The notes under the pieces were generated by a model. That model was not told the DNA's origin. It worked only from the letters and a program-made list of their open reading frames with translations, and ran no database searches. The position numbers and the translations under genes were made by a program. DNA of 64,000 nt from Pleodorina starrii. Lineage: Eukaryota > Chlorophyta > Chlorophyceae > Chlamydomonadales > Volvocaceae. This document shows positions 24,921 to 35,500 of this stretch, piece by piece (position 1 is the first letter of the stretch; each line of letters opens with the position of its first letter). The stretch covers positions 62,001 to 126,000 of the forward strand of contig BRXU01000031.1 of assembly GCA_030267565.1 (NCBI GenBank), given 5' to 3'.

Positions 24921-27900
24921 CAGATCCTGACAGATACTCTCAGTGCTTCTGAGCCAGGAGTATCTCTGGCCGTAGACACTCAGCAAATTAAGATAGCCAC
25001 CCTGGCAGGGGCTGGCTGCGAACTTGCGTAGCTCAAAAGACTTTGAATTCTTGAGTTCCTGGCGGATTACGCATACAGTATCGCTCATAATGCAAAGAGA
25101 GGTACAGTAAAGTGTTGCAGAACCGTGCAGCACCGCGCATGCGCTCACGCCAATCAAACAAAACCGCTCCCGAAATCACCACGGTTCAAAAATCCGAATT
25201 ATCCGCCAGGGTGCCCACTTGCTGGCGTTGCCATACCGCCATCGTTACACGAATAACCTCGAGCTGATGTCGCTGACCACGATTCTGGCCACCCTCTACC
25301 TTTCGCTGTACTACGCCTCTGGGTATGTGCGTGTGCCAATGGCTTGGACGAATACGTTTGCTGCGGCGGTTTGCTGCTGTGCACAACTGTACCATGTGAT
25401 TGCCACGTACGTATGCATTGGAGACGTCCATCGCGATTTGGAATCTTGCAGTATCGATGAGCATTGTATTGTCTGACAATGTTAAGCACAACAATCAAGT
25501 TTACAAGAAATAAAGCCCGCCCTCCCTAAGCAGGGTGGCTATCTTATTTGGCTATCTTATTCATATCCTAAGATAGCCTCCCTGTCCCTAAGCGTATATC
25601 TGGTTGCTCTCACCTCTCTCACCGTGCCCACCCAACCCATCCCTCAACCCATCCAACCCGATCATCCCTTGTTCACGTACGCAGCGACGCGTTATCCGAC
25701 TCCGCGCGTGTGCTTATATCCATACTTATTATGATCATTAATCTTGGGACGCTTCTTGTCTTCATGGTCTTCATTATCCAGGTATAGCGTACGGCAAAGA
25801 AATGCGATGGCATGTGTCAACCCACGGATTCTAGCATGTATTCGCGTGCCACGCACAGTGTCGTCGTCGCGGTGTCTGGAAGGCGCGGTCATGGCCTGCC
25901 TGTGCGAAAGGCTCACACAGGACGTTAGGCTCACACATAGGGGCCGCCTGCGGAACTATCTATGTATGTATTCGGGCAAAGGGGGCCGATTGCAGCCTCT
26001 GCGTGCCTTCGTCCGGCATCGATCGTCGCGGCCATTCTCGCGCGGGTTGCTATCGGGACATGATGAGCCGCCCCAGTAGTGCAGCCAGAAATCGATTGAC
26101 GGGGTTGCGCACACGGACTGGGATTATGACACTAGGAGTGACCGATTACTTTCTATAAGGCGTTTTTGCCCGCATGGCACTAGCTGAAATTCGCACCACG
26201 CCTTTCACTGACCGGTTGTCTCCGAGTCGGTGCCTCCCTTTCCTCAATCACCACCGACACCGCTTCAAGTTTGCGTGCATCCGTCCGCATAGCCCCTCGC
26301 CCCTACCTGGTTAGTTGACTGTTTCTCAACCCTGCACCTCTGGGCGGATGAACATGTCATAAACAGGCTTACACCTATGATGCTCTGTACAAGGCCGGCC
26401 TGGCCGACCTAGACAAAGAGACTCGTAGCAAGCTGACGCCGGCTGAGGTACGGATAGACTTGCAACCGCCGACCAATCAACAATAACACCTTATATGTGC
26501 AGTCCAGGATATATGTACGTTCGTGTTCCCCTACCAAGTGTTCCTTTCATTATGTGTTCCCCTACCACTTGTTCCTTACGTTAAACGCTCAGTCTGACCA
26601 GATCTGGCTGTGTTTAGATAGTGCTCTAGCTTGCTTGTACGTTGAGCCAGCAGCCGTGTGTCCTTTAATCACTCTCGTCCCGCCTGCTAGCGTAGCTTGC
26701 AACCCAAGCGCCACGATTCGCTCGCGGTGTCCAACATCTATCACACGCGGATGGAATATACACTGCCCCTCTGCCCCTCCCCCGCCCTCCCCCGCCCTTC
26801 ACTCCCAACAGCTCCGACAAATTCTCCTGGATAACATGGAATCCAAGGCCTCCGGGTTGACTTTGGCGGAGAGTGGCCCTCAGCGATCGCTGCATCGGGC
26901 GCTCAGCCAACGCACGAAGTGAGTCCAAGGCAACTACCATACTGTACATAAACAAACGCGCGTGCGCGGGCGATTTAGCATGCATGCCGATGCTTGGGCT
27001 TCGCTCCTCGCTGACGGCTCTGCAATGCCATGCTGGCTCGACTAGGGGCGGACGGGGGGTTCTGCCGTGGCCCGGGGGAAAGAACACCGGAGGCTTCCGG
27101 CGGAGCCGGCGCTTGCTGAAGTAAGTGGTTTTCGGCGGTTGAGTGCACAAGAACATGTATAACAACGCGCCGGACCCGCTCTGTCCCGGCTATGTCCTCG
27201 TCTCTCTGCGCTCCTCAGATCGGGCCGCCAGCACGTGGCCTCCATCTACTCCCTGGCGCTTTGGGCCTCGATGCGAGTGGAAACCAAGACCAGCAGTGCT
27301 TTCAAAAAGGTCAGGCCGGCGGCGGATGGACGCGGAGGAACGGCAAATAGCGGAAGCGCATGCATTCCATCCTGTATAATAAGGCCCTCGGTGCTGCGCA
27401 TTGACACACACTGAGCACGTCAGCCCTTTGCAGCATAGCTGCTGCGGTCGGGGTTCTCGGAACGTATTTACACCTTTGCACGTCACACACGGTTCCTGCT
27501 CCATGCATGCGTATCTGTCCAACGCGTGTGACCCTAATATCCATGCCAACACCCATACCTACCACATGTATGTGACGTCCGTCCATTCCATCCTTTCATG
27601 TGTACATCCACTGATTTCCTTCCACACTTACTTTGCCATCTTGCGCCTACGCAGATGAAGACAGCACTGCGCGACATCGACGTCGGCGACCTGCCCGCCA
27701 CCCGCGAGGATTCCTTCCTCGATCGGGACTTTGAGGGCTTCGGGTCCGCCAGCATGCGCAGGAGCATGCCCAGGAGCCAGGACAACGACCCCGAAGCGGG
27801 CCTCAAGGTCACCTCCAGCGGCCCCAGCAGCTCTGCTGGCATCAAGGAATCCCTGCAGGAGCGCACCTCCATCATGATCAAGTCGCCCAGCGCCCGTGAG

Positions 27901-28335
27901 GCCGCAAGCCCCGGCAGGAGTCCCGGCCGAGGCGCTGCCCTGCCTACGTCCATCAGCATCAAGAGGTCCCGCACCATGCCCGGCAAGCCCGGCAACGGGC
28001 TGCTGTCCCGCGGCGGCGGCGGCGGCGGCAACAGCAGCCCAACACGCGGACTGACGCCAACGGGCTCAGCCGCGCAGTTCGCCATGTCCCGGAACTCCTC
28101 CGCGGCGTACCTGGGGGATCCCAACCTGCCGGTTTTCCCAACAGAGCTTGACAGCGTCACGACTGAGCCGACGGCAACGCCGATTGGCGTGTCGCCGGAA
28201 CCGGAGCAGCATGCGGAGCAAAAGCTCGTCGGCGGAGGCCCCGGACATGAGGTGGGCTTCCGCAAGAGTGGGGAGATGCCGCCGCCGAACTCCCCAACAC
28301 CGGACGCCGACGACTACGAGGACCAGCAGCCGTAG
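5026..28335 (+). CDS. gene A: giant beta-helix / Cys-rich / multi-TM surface protein (43 exons, ~2741 aa)
   Basis: Exons: 5026-5676, 5852-6071, 6439-6728, 6946-7048, 7219-7463, 7942-8152, 8490-8650, 8942-9017, 9259-9429, 9610-9745, 9894-9977, 10171-10310, 10564-10705, 10969-11081, 11663-11842, 11988-12049, 12592-12707, 13096-13295, 13499-13908, 14155-14331, 14792-14918, 15418-16013, 16290-16427, 16737-16877, 17057-17164, 17621-17761, 18236-18319, 18690-18871, 19242-19356, 19903-20247, 20529-20897, 21018-21108, 21527-21683, 22113-22323, 22916-23039, 23312-23420, 24240-24369, 25210-25322, 25685-25781, 26367-26447, 26812-26918, 27219-27309, 27655-28335. They join without a stop to 8226 nt. Every junction was chosen to keep phase and to match gene B. 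The hydrophobic signal lies at residues ~51-69, with ATGs at 5026, 5062 and 5185; the last would give a conventional signal peptide. Predicted type: surface receptor or channel. The function is unknown. Most introns over 300 bp not listed separately show nothing recognisable. Confidence 0.85.
7942..8650 (+). other. gene A exons 6-7: segment nearly identical to gene B
   Basis: Within exon 6 (7942-8152) and exon 7 (8490-8650) the DNA matches gene B exons 6-7 (35006-35216, 35512-35672) far better than in neighbouring exons. This includes long runs with no silent change, for example 8002-8054 and 8056-8092. By rough eye count the core of exon 6 is about 95% identical, against about 75% for exon 4. 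The intron between them is not alike. This is consistent with recent gene conversion. Confidence 0.6.
11243..11488. mobile_element. hAT-type MITE, copy 1 (246 bp) in gene A intron 14
   Basis: The terminal inverted repeats begin CAGGGTGGCTATCTTA and end TAAGATAGCCACCCTG. The element is flanked by a perfect 8-bp target duplication CTACACAG (11235-11242 and 11489-11496). CAGGG ends with 8-bp duplications are the hallmark of the hAT superfamily. It has no coding capacity. Its interior matches copy 2 at both ends but lacks about 300 bp of that copy's middle. Confidence 0.9.
12858..12929. repeat. 40-bp direct repeat in gene A intron 17
   Basis: A 32-bp block (TGTTTCTGC(G/A)ATGAATAGC...CTACG) occurs at 12858-12889 and again at 12898-12929 with two differences. 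It looks like a small tandem duplication in the intron with no evident function. Confidence 0.8.
14024..14052. repeat. perfect hairpin in gene A intron 19
   Basis: The 13-bp arm ACGGAGCATGCTT is followed by a 3-base loop (AGC) and its exact reverse complement. It is a possible cruciform or intronic RNA hairpin of unknown function. A related GGAGCATGCTTGC string occurs in intron 33 near 22088. Confidence 0.8.
14704..14745. repeat. AT-rich inverted repeat in gene A intron 20
   Basis: TCTGTA followed by TTAAT-type repeats is mirrored as ATTAATATTAATACAGA around a 6-base centre. The arms are near-perfect, with a 2-base length difference. It lies about 50 bp upstream of the exon 21 acceptor. Confidence 0.7.
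15176..15215. repeat. 9-bp tandem repeat in gene A intron 21
   Basis: There are about four and a half units of AATCGTAAA, AT-rich and with no coding role. Confidence 0.85.
16290..19356 (+). other. gene A exons 23-29: Cys-rich stalk (ephrin-receptor/GCC2-GCC3 and EGF-like)
   Basis: Exons 25-27 encode the pattern [10 protein letters not shown]...[10 protein letters not shown]...DGFWHANFF...CPNTDAC, typical of Ephrin_rec_like/GCC2-GCC3 modules. Exon 29 encodes [19 protein letters not shown]...CSKC just before the first membrane span. In other eukaryotic families the CPN..AC and GYxGxLCxxC blocks are usually close together. Here exons 27-28 insert ~70 residues, Ala-rich and probably helical, ending in RRVLQ. 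Exons 23-24 are a conserved pre-stalk with HDWLGQHC and LRGREGLH. The segment is predicted to be extracellular, disulphide-bonded and juxtamembrane. Confidence 0.75.
19903..20897 (+). other. gene A exons 30-31: first membrane span and cytosolic loop
   Basis: Exon 30 starts with a span of ~24 hydrophobic residues ([18 protein letters not shown]...), then YSSLKEQR, which is shared with gene B. The rest is a low-complexity loop with GPVAEG conserved in B. A GC-AG intron (20248-20528, donor GCAAGT) splits the loop; reading through it gives a stop after a few codons, so splicing is required. Exon 31 ends with RERAHQST and a conserved amphipathic helix leading into the next span. Gene B has no intron here. 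Confidence 0.75.
20658..20837 (+). repeat. ten tandem R-x-(G/A)-(S/T)-x-x hexads (gene A residues ~1999-2058)
   Basis: The 18-nt units encode RQGSMG three times, then [36 protein letters not shown] and RSGSMG. Each unit is a basophilic kinase consensus (R-x-x-S/T). The array lies in the predicted cytosolic loop and is absent from gene B. The first units are nearly identical in DNA, so the array expanded recently. Confidence 0.9.
22551..22614. repeat. 64-bp near-perfect palindrome in gene A intron 34
   Basis: Two 32-base arms meet with no spacer at GAATT|AATTC and differ at only one position (31/32). The arms contain ATCCGCCTTCGG and CTGACAGGACAGG. It would form a very strong hairpin in pre-mRNA or a cruciform in DNA. 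Confidence 0.9.
22615..22660. repeat. 46-bp palindrome abutting the previous one
   Basis: The 23-base arms (ACAGTACG...GGTGCCTCAAT) pair around AAT|ATT with two mismatches. It begins directly where the 64-bp palindrome ends. Confidence 0.85.
23497..23548 (+). repeat. 52-bp dispersed repeat, copy in gene A intron 36
   Basis: A 52-bp block with the core CCGTAAGCCCTAGCGTGT recurs at 45148-45199 in gene B intron 24 with four differences. The introns are otherwise dissimilar, so this is a dispersed repeat and not leftover paralogy. Confidence 0.8.
24446..25004. mobile_element. hAT-type MITE, copy 2 (559 bp) in gene A intron 37
   Basis: It begins CAGGGTGGCTAT and ends TAAGATAGCCACCCTG. Its 8-bp flanks, GCAGGGAC (24438-24445) and GCAGGGGC (25005-25012), match at 7 of 8 positions, so it is an older insertion than copies 1 and 3. 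It is in the opposite orientation to copy 1, with which it shares both ends, for example the GGGCATGATATCTCCCGGG block. No transposase frame is present. Confidence 0.85.
24464..24520. repeat. TA-rich microsatellite with two telomere-type units
   Basis: (TA)n and (ATAC)-like repeats flank AAACCCTAAACCCT (24476-24489), two units of the plant-type telomere motif CCCTAAA. It lies within MITE copy 2. Confidence 0.8.
25531..25584. mobile_element. hAT-type MITE, minimal 54-bp copy 3 in gene A intron 38
   Basis: The element is little more than its two terminal repeats: it starts CAGGGTGGCTATCTTA and ends TAAGATAGCCTCCCTG. It is flanked by a perfect 8-bp duplication TCCCTAAG (25523-25530 and 25585-25592), which shows that it transposed as a unit. 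Confidence 0.9.
26367..28335 (+). other. gene A exons 40-43: cytosolic tail
   Basis: Exons 40-42 encode a conserved helical stretch after the last span: a [24 protein letters not shown] motif, then [19 protein letters not shown]. Exon 43 adds 226 residues that are Ser, Pro, Gly and Arg rich and predicted to be disordered. They include RRSMPRSQ, a [12 protein letters not shown] motif, a short poly-Gly run and an acidic end ([10 protein letters not shown]). The last part of the tail is not alignable with gene B. Confidence 0.75.
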
Positions 28336-29727
28336 TTGTTGCACGCCATGCGCGGTCAGTACATTACGGTGCTTGCCTGTGCGGGGTCCAGGCACAATCA
28401 AATCATTGCACTGCTGATGAGCCACGCGGGAAGGGTGCGCGCTGGCGGTTGGAACCGACGAATCGAAGAGGTGCTGCACAGGCGGACGACTGGATGGACG
28501 GCGGGATGGTAATGGCGTGCAGGCTTTTTCCCATCTATCCAGCCAGTCATTGACGTGGTTGTTTCTGCATGGCGCTGTGCGTGATGGGGTCGTCGGCCCC
28601 GCGCGCGCGCCGCATCCATTGCCATTGCTAATTCCGCTCAATTGCGCGCAAGCTGCGGCAATTACCGTTCTATGGTCGTCTCGACACATCTGATAGTCGT
28701 AAGACCCTTATTTGCAGTCATCGACGTAATGGCGTCCGGGTCACCTGAATTTACGTGGCAAAACAAGGGCTTTAGCCTGAACGAGCGCGCGGGCCCGTGC
28801 GTGGAAGATCTTGGTAGTATAAAATGTTTTCATTGTTACTGGCGCTTAAGCGCGATGCCGGCCGTCGGGGTTGTTTAGGGCCCCTGGCATTGAGCCGTTG
28901 CTTGCATTTCGTTTACTTTACTAATTACTTCCTTGACACGATCCCAGAAAGAGGTTTTGCAGCCCAAAATGTCCAGGCCAGTTGATCCGTGTTGATTCTG
29001 GGCTTCTTGTGGCCCGATTCGTTCTACTTGCCTAGCTACGTGCCGGCCTGCTACGTGCGCCGCCCACGCATGTCATTCCTTGCGATACGTACTGTGCAGG
29101 TTGCTGTATAAAGCCCTGACACACCCGCGCGCTGCCATACTTGTGGTATATGAATTCCGCGAAATTTTGCAACTCCTACTTACTGCCGCGTTACCCGCCG
29201 CGCGCGCGCTGCGCGCATTCCTTGCTTATGATGGGTACTGTTGTCTGACCTGTTGACTGCAGCGTCCGTGATGACGTTGCAAACGCCGTCCTAATCCCTG
29301 ACATCATGGTCATCATTTATCATCACCTTATATCCTGTGACTCGATTCAATCGTTTTCCGCTTTATTCTGTTGAGTGAAGGCGTTCAAAAGTTGACAACT
29401 GTGCACGCGTGGCTTTTGTAGTGGCATGTGGGGCCCACTCTAGCAAACAACGAATTCCCGAAATTTGTCAAAGAATAATGACATGGTAATTTGGTGATTT
29501 GGCACGGTCGGAGCTTCGTCGGAGTTGACTGGCGGCTGCGAAATACGTTGAGTCAATGGGAGTGTGGAAGTGGGTGGCGCTCCTTATTAATGCCGTTGGG
29601 CACTCTTCGTTCATTCGGCCACTCAGCGTGAGGGAAACTTAATAATGGCTCTATCCCAAGCCTCAACAGTCGTCGCCAAGCAATTTATGCTCAACGTGGC
29701 GGGCGCCGCCCGGGAGTTTATTTCTTC

Positions 29728-29785
29728 GTGGGGAGATTGTTCTGTCCGCATCCGATTGTGGGGAGAGATTGTTCTGTCCGCATCC
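29728..29785. repeat. short tandem duplication, intergenic
   Basis: The block GTGGGGAGATTGTTCTGTCC... (26 bp) occurs at 29728-29753 and, with a 2-bp insertion, at 29758-29785. Confidence 0.8.
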
Positions 29786-32540
29786 ATATATACGTGCAGT
29801 TGGCGGACGGCGCGCGTCTTCGTTGCACCTATCTACACGTGCCCAGCTTTAACGTCAACGTTAGTTACGTGTGGAGGATGTACCGCACCTACGATTTTGG
29901 CAAATATTTATTATTTGCGTGTTGAAATCCTACCACATTATTTTTGGCCTGCTGGGTATTTGTATTTAGGGACTGTTGCATGTAGTGAGATATATGTCTG
30001 ATTGTAAATGGAGCGCACGTGCGTACGGCATGGGCGGACGTTAATATGTCTTGAGTCCTCCGATCTGCAACCTTTAATTATCAAACATCGGAAATAGCAT
30101 ATATAGCTGTATTTGGGATCTAACTAATAAGCTGTCAGGCCTCCTCGTAGGATCTGCACGGTGAGCGAGGACACCGATACCAGCCGCAAGGCCTGCCGCC
30201 TCCAATTATCTCAGCCCTACCTGTGGCACATCCTGCGTGCTTCCGCAACGCGACATGCATACGGCGACGCACGGACTTAGCTGACAGATGATAAGCCGCA
30301 TTTATTTAGTATGTATTGCCAAGTCACATATGTTATATTGTTCATCATCAGCTTGTCTCTGTGTATTGGCGCAGAAGCTGAGCTAACATACAACTGTTCT
30401 ACCCTGGAGAGACAGACAACAAACACGGCGGAGCACTGCCCACCACTCTGCTCCACCAACTAACGTGAGGAAACATACACCCTGCTAAGCTGGAGTATTT
30501 GCATGCACTACTTGTTACCTAAGTACAAAAGGCCTAGGGCGGTTGGACCTTTAGGGCACACCGTAAGGCCATATTTTGCCCTTAAGAGCGGTTTGACTGC
30601 CATTAAGTTAGAATTAGTCTCCAAACTGTTCCTACATGTACTAAAAAGCATATTTCGCTTGTGGACAATGAAGAGGGGCAAAGGACCGCCGGTCTTCATG
30701 GCAAACTTGGTTTCGTTATTAAGACGGTTGCTGCCGTATGAAGTGGCTCACCCTGTTCATGCCGACGACCACCCTTCATGCCGGTACCCAAACATCTTCA
30801 TGGCGGCGGCATATACTGGCCATGAAGAGGCCATGAAGTGGCCATTAAGTGGCCATGAAGGGATTTCGCGCCATTAAGGCCTGGCCGTTCCCAGAGTGCA
30901 CAGAATAAGTACCAGACGAAGACTGACGTACACATTGTCCGTGCAATCACCTCACCACCGCAATATATATATATACACCATAGCAAGTGCCGTTATGCCT
31001 GGCCACACGCAGTGGTTACCACAAATACTCGCACCCGCAAGCAAGGAAGATGCCAAGCCGTATTAGGCTCCCCTATCGTCGACGGGCGGGCCACGATCAT
31101 CCACAAATGGGCGCGCGCTCCATCCAGCAAGTAAACGTCTAGAAACAACAGACAGACTCACATACAGGAGGCTGTAATAATTTCGTCACGCGGTATACCT
31201 AGTTACCCCAAATTACTAAACGTTACATACGTTTAAACGGGTCAGCAATATATACGCGAAGCATTTGCTTGCGGCAGCTGTGGCCATGAACACACGCACG
31301 CATCAGCTTGACAAGCTCATCGGGAGCGCAGGGGTTGTCGAGAGTCCCATTATTATTCATCGCTTTCAGTGGGACTTCCAGCAGGGCTGCAAAGCCCCGC
31401 AGCAGGGCTCAGAAGTCAACGACTATGAACAAATGGTTTTGGTACATACGTAAGACTGGATCCTCGCAGGGGAAAGCATGTGCAGAGTCGGCCCTGCCTT
31501 GAGGATTACACACGCAGGTGAACCTCCGGGCCCCGTGCATGAGCCGCCGCCCGACATTAATTAACCAAACTATGTGAGTCCGGCGGCGCGAGGGTAAATG
31601 CCGCAGACCTGCCGTATGCAAAATGTTTATTTGTGCACCACTTAGGGTAGGTGCCATAATTCACGCTGCGTGGCGTGGCTGGCCGGACGCCCCGGAGTGA
31701 GTGGGACACGCATGCTGCCGTAAGTTTTATGTCTTTATTCTGAGTCTTAGCCAGAGATAGGTGCATGCGTGCTGAAGTCATGGATCCTGTTGCGGCCATG
31801 CATGGATAATGTGCTCGTACGTGCGTCTGTTGAGGCCAATACAGCGATCACACAACATATAGAGTACCAGAGGTAATCAACTATATATGCACATAATGCG
31901 TGTGTTAGAAGTATGGGCGCCTGCTGAAGCGGGTATTGGCAGCGAAGGCAGCGCGAGCTAGCTAGCCATCGCCTTGAAGCTGCATAACCATAAAACAATA
32001 ACATTGTGATAAATATTTCGTGATTTAACATAACATGTGCAAGGCTGCGCTTGTTTCGCTAGACAATGCCGTATTCTGTCTATGCGATAGACAGTTGTAC
32101 AGGGTGGTGCGTACCAGCAGACAGGAACCAAAGCTCTGAACACTAATGGCGGCTTGTATTCATGACAAAACTTTACAATGATAAATAACTTTGATAGGAT
32201 TAATAAACCAATGTCCGTTCTGAGCAACGGTCGACTACTAGCGTACTGACGTTTCAAATTTTGCGACTTGAAGAGACACGGTGTTGATGGAGCAGCAATG
32301 GGCTGCATCCCTAAAAAGTTTAAAATCTGTCCTTTAAACGGTTAAACTCATTTACTGTTACCACCATTTGCATCAAACAGCAAACCGACTGTGTTTGGCT
32401 TTCTCGCTCTTCCTCGCTCAGTTCTCAATTAGTGACCGTAGCAAAAACATGACTTACTTGCCATTGTAACTAATTTGTAAATTTCATGGTTTACGGCTGT
32501 CGTTGAACTACATCCACACGTGCATACACTGCGCCCGATG

Positions 32541-32546
32541 TATAAA
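32541..32546 (+). promoter_or_regulatory. candidate TATA box of gene B
   Basis: TATAAA lies 42 bp before the first ATG of gene B (32583) and 60 bp before the next (32601). That spacing would leave a very short 5' UTR, so the assignment is weak. Confidence 0.2.
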
Positions 32547-32582
32547 CCATAAAAGAATTATGAGCTTGAGCTAAGGACGCAC

Positions 32583-35500
32583 GTGAGAGGGACAGCAGTA
32601 ATGGGTGGAGGGCGCGACATGCCTTCCCGTCGGCCGCCCTTGCGGGGGCAACATCCGCGGGCCCTTTTAAAACGAGTCCCCTTCTTCTTGAGCTTCGGTC
32701 TTGTGTGTTGGCTTGCCACCACTTCCTACTTCGTGTGCGCGTCCTCCATAGTACACGAGGAGATAGGGGTGTCCACGGGAAACACAGAACGACGACTCCA
32801 GGCAACGGAAGATGGTACGGCACGTCGGCTAATACTGGACGTCAACGACGCAGCTGACCTGTACGACGCCGTGGCGAAGGCAAATCCCAGTGACGGGGTG
32901 GTGCTGAACCTGCCGCCGGGGACCCTTGTCCTCGCTTCAACGTTAAAGATTCCCATGTCAGCTACGCTGCAAGGAGCCCCGGCTAAGGAGAATGGGGATG
33001 CCGGGACGATATTGAGCTGCGGACCGGGAGACCACGGCCTCCTCCACTTCAGCGGCAGCCAGCTGCGCCTTATAGGCGTGCAGCTCCAGGACTGTAAGGG
33101 CCCCGGACTTCTCATAACCTCCGGCGCGGGTGCCCGCATCACCATAGAGAGCTGCCTCTTCCAAAACTTCTCTCGTGTACTGGTAAGGCACGCGTGCGTC
33201 GATTGCATTCTGTACTGCACGTCCGCCGGCCTAACACGTTTGTACAATGCGCAGGCACCTGGGCGCGTTGATGTCTTCCATCCAGGCTCACCGGAAAACA
33301 TCTCCGAATCCACCCTGGCCCTGGCGGTACATGCCGGGAACTTCTCTGGCCAGCTCATGGTTCGCAACACACGGTTTGTGAACAACCGCTTTGAAGTGTC
33401 GCTACGGCCCAAGCGGCGGCGCTTGCACGATAATGCGTCGCTGAGTTCCTTGGGCGGTAAGCTTTGTCGATTAGGTTAATGCATGTGGATGGGCGCGCGG
33501 GCGGATGGGAGTGCGCTATTACGAGTGTGTTATATTGCGAGGAATCGAAGTCAGCTTTATACAATGAAACAGGCCGATCGAAGCAACTAATAACAGGCCG
33601 CCGATCGACCATGTTGCGGTAAAGGAGGATCCAAAACACATATATATGCCGGGGGGTAAACGCTTCATGACGTGATTATATTAAGGGTACCGATACATAC
33701 ATACACTGATCTGCATTTGCTTGCCTTTATGGCCAAAGCCGGGCCCTTGCACGCCATAATGGGATGCCTGCTCACTCTTGGATAAATGATGGCGCAGGAC
33801 TGGAGAGCTCAGAAGAGGTTCGGAATCAGCCCGACCCATGGGCCAAGCTCACGAGCGCCTTGCAAATGGTCGCAACCAGCAGCAGCAGAGACAACAACGC
33901 ACACGCCCGGCGCATGGCCGCAAAAAGCAGCGGCAGTCAGACCAACAACATGAGCGCTTGGCACATGAATATGGAAAGCAGTGGGGGCCTTCCCGGACTT
34001 GGGGCTACCATGTCAACTGTTGCCAACTATGGACAGGCTTCAGAGAGGCGCCGTACGTTACAGGGGGGTAGCGGCTCCAAGGTCATCACATACTCGATGC
34101 CCATTCTGGAAAAGGCCGAACTGATTCACCCAGGGCTGCAGGTACTGAGCCTTCCAGGGATGCTTTTCGGACGGACGCAATTTTACTCTCCCTAGCTAGG
34201 TTACTGTGCCTGATACGACATTCCTGGACAGCGGCTTGAAATTACTTGGAAGTACGCCGCACGCAGGTCGGGCCCTGGGCTGATGACCTGGAGGCCGTGT
34301 TTTCGGTCGTGTGCAAGAATCAGGGATGCGCCATCACGTTTCAAAACTCAACCTTCGACAAAAACATAGGTGAGGGCGGGACGCACAGTTTCCGGGCATT
34401 GCCGTCATGTTATTACGCGCCCGCTCCAACCGCTTTCCCCCCCTTGGTTGTAAATGTTGCTCGTAGGTGTTGCCACCGGAGCCTTATACGCTCTCTGTGA
34501 TGGCGCCACTGCATGTGACATCGACTTGTTCAACGTCGCGATTACCAATAACCGTGTATTGTGGCAAACGGGGGGAGTCTATGCTCTAGAGTCGCTGGAC
34601 GGTACACCCCCGCCGCCGGAGCCGCCATGGCCTGCAGCCGCTCTTGTTCTCGCCCGCATGGCAGCTTGGCTTACGTCCACTTACACCCTGTTGAACTCTT
34701 ACAATACTGTGGTAAGTGATTCCTTAACTGCTTTTGCGGTGTTCAGCTACAATATTTCGGCCTTAGGCGCACAAGATTTGCGACAGTCCGCCGTGCGTGC
34801 CTTTCACAGTCTACGCGTGCAAGAAGCATACGCTTTGGCTGTCCCTACGGAAGCCGCCAAGTTTCTGGGTGGCGGGCTCCGTAATGTTGACATCTGGCTG
34901 ACCAGTTACTGCACTGCCCCAAGCGGAGCCCTCAGGAAGACTGCCATAGGGAATATAAATTTGAGGTTGCGAAGTCATGGACATTTGATGCCCATGTAAA
35001 CGCAGAACGATCCCATCTTTTCTGAGCTCCAAGTGACCAACCTGGCGCTGTATCCCAACGTGGTGGGCCGGACGCTCGGCGCCGTGGTCTTCCACCAGCG
35101 CAACTCCCCCTGGCCCGGAGTGTCTCCAACCGAGTCCCGTCCCATGATGCGCGTCAACGTGAATGGCGGAGTACTCCGCGGAAATGAGGGCTCGGCCTTA
35201 ATGAGCACTGCAACCGGTAAAATATAATAAGGAGCCTTGCTTTCGTGTTGATATGATGATTGAAACGTTTCTGTCTAGATGAAACTTTCCGAATTGCATT
35301 TACTTGCTAATTAGAACTAAATGAAAAGCGGCACGTTCCGCAGGTTTACAAACGGCCTGCGCAACCTCTGCCGCAAAGGCCTGCCTGCTTTGTGTGCGCA
35401 GCTCTCTCTCGCAGCACGTATCGACCCAAAACACGGTGATATGTTTCTGAGCTCAAGGGCGTGACTACCGCATCATCACGTGCGCTCTGGCGCTCTCGTG

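Larger units (their letters stand above)
21018..25781 (+). other. gene A exons 32-39: seven-span C-terminal membrane module
   Basis: Hydrophobic segments occur in exon 33 ([15 protein letters not shown]...), exon 34 ([14 protein letters not shown]...), exons 35-36 ([19 protein letters not shown]), exon 37 (two, after [14 protein letters not shown]), exon 38 and exon 39. The most conserved points with gene B are [54 protein letters not shown]...RK and the NNLEL helix. The layout recalls TRP/polycystin-like membrane domains found at the C-termini of large protist and algal surface proteins. A channel role is inference; no pore or voltage-sensor signature is certain. Confidence 0.65.
28336..32582. 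other. intergenic region between genes A and B
   Basis: It should contain the gene A 3' UTR and the gene B promoter. No gene is supported. Frames at 29645-30001 and 30503-30877 lack domains or splice context. I see no TGTAA close to the gene A stop; the first clear one found is near 30003. A 26-bp duplication lies at 29728-29785. A stretch near 30690-30880 repeats GGCCATGAAG-like words several times. Confidence 0.5.

Noticed and set aside
27534..28265. 243-codon - strand frame
   Set aside because: It is the antisense of gene A exon 43, low in complexity.
29645..30001. 118-codon frame in the A-B intergenic region
   Set aside because: It contains a local DNA duplication out of step with codons and shows no domain or splice context.
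30503..30877. 124-codon intergenic frame
   Set aside because: The composition is repeat-driven (CATGAAG words) and has no recognisable family.
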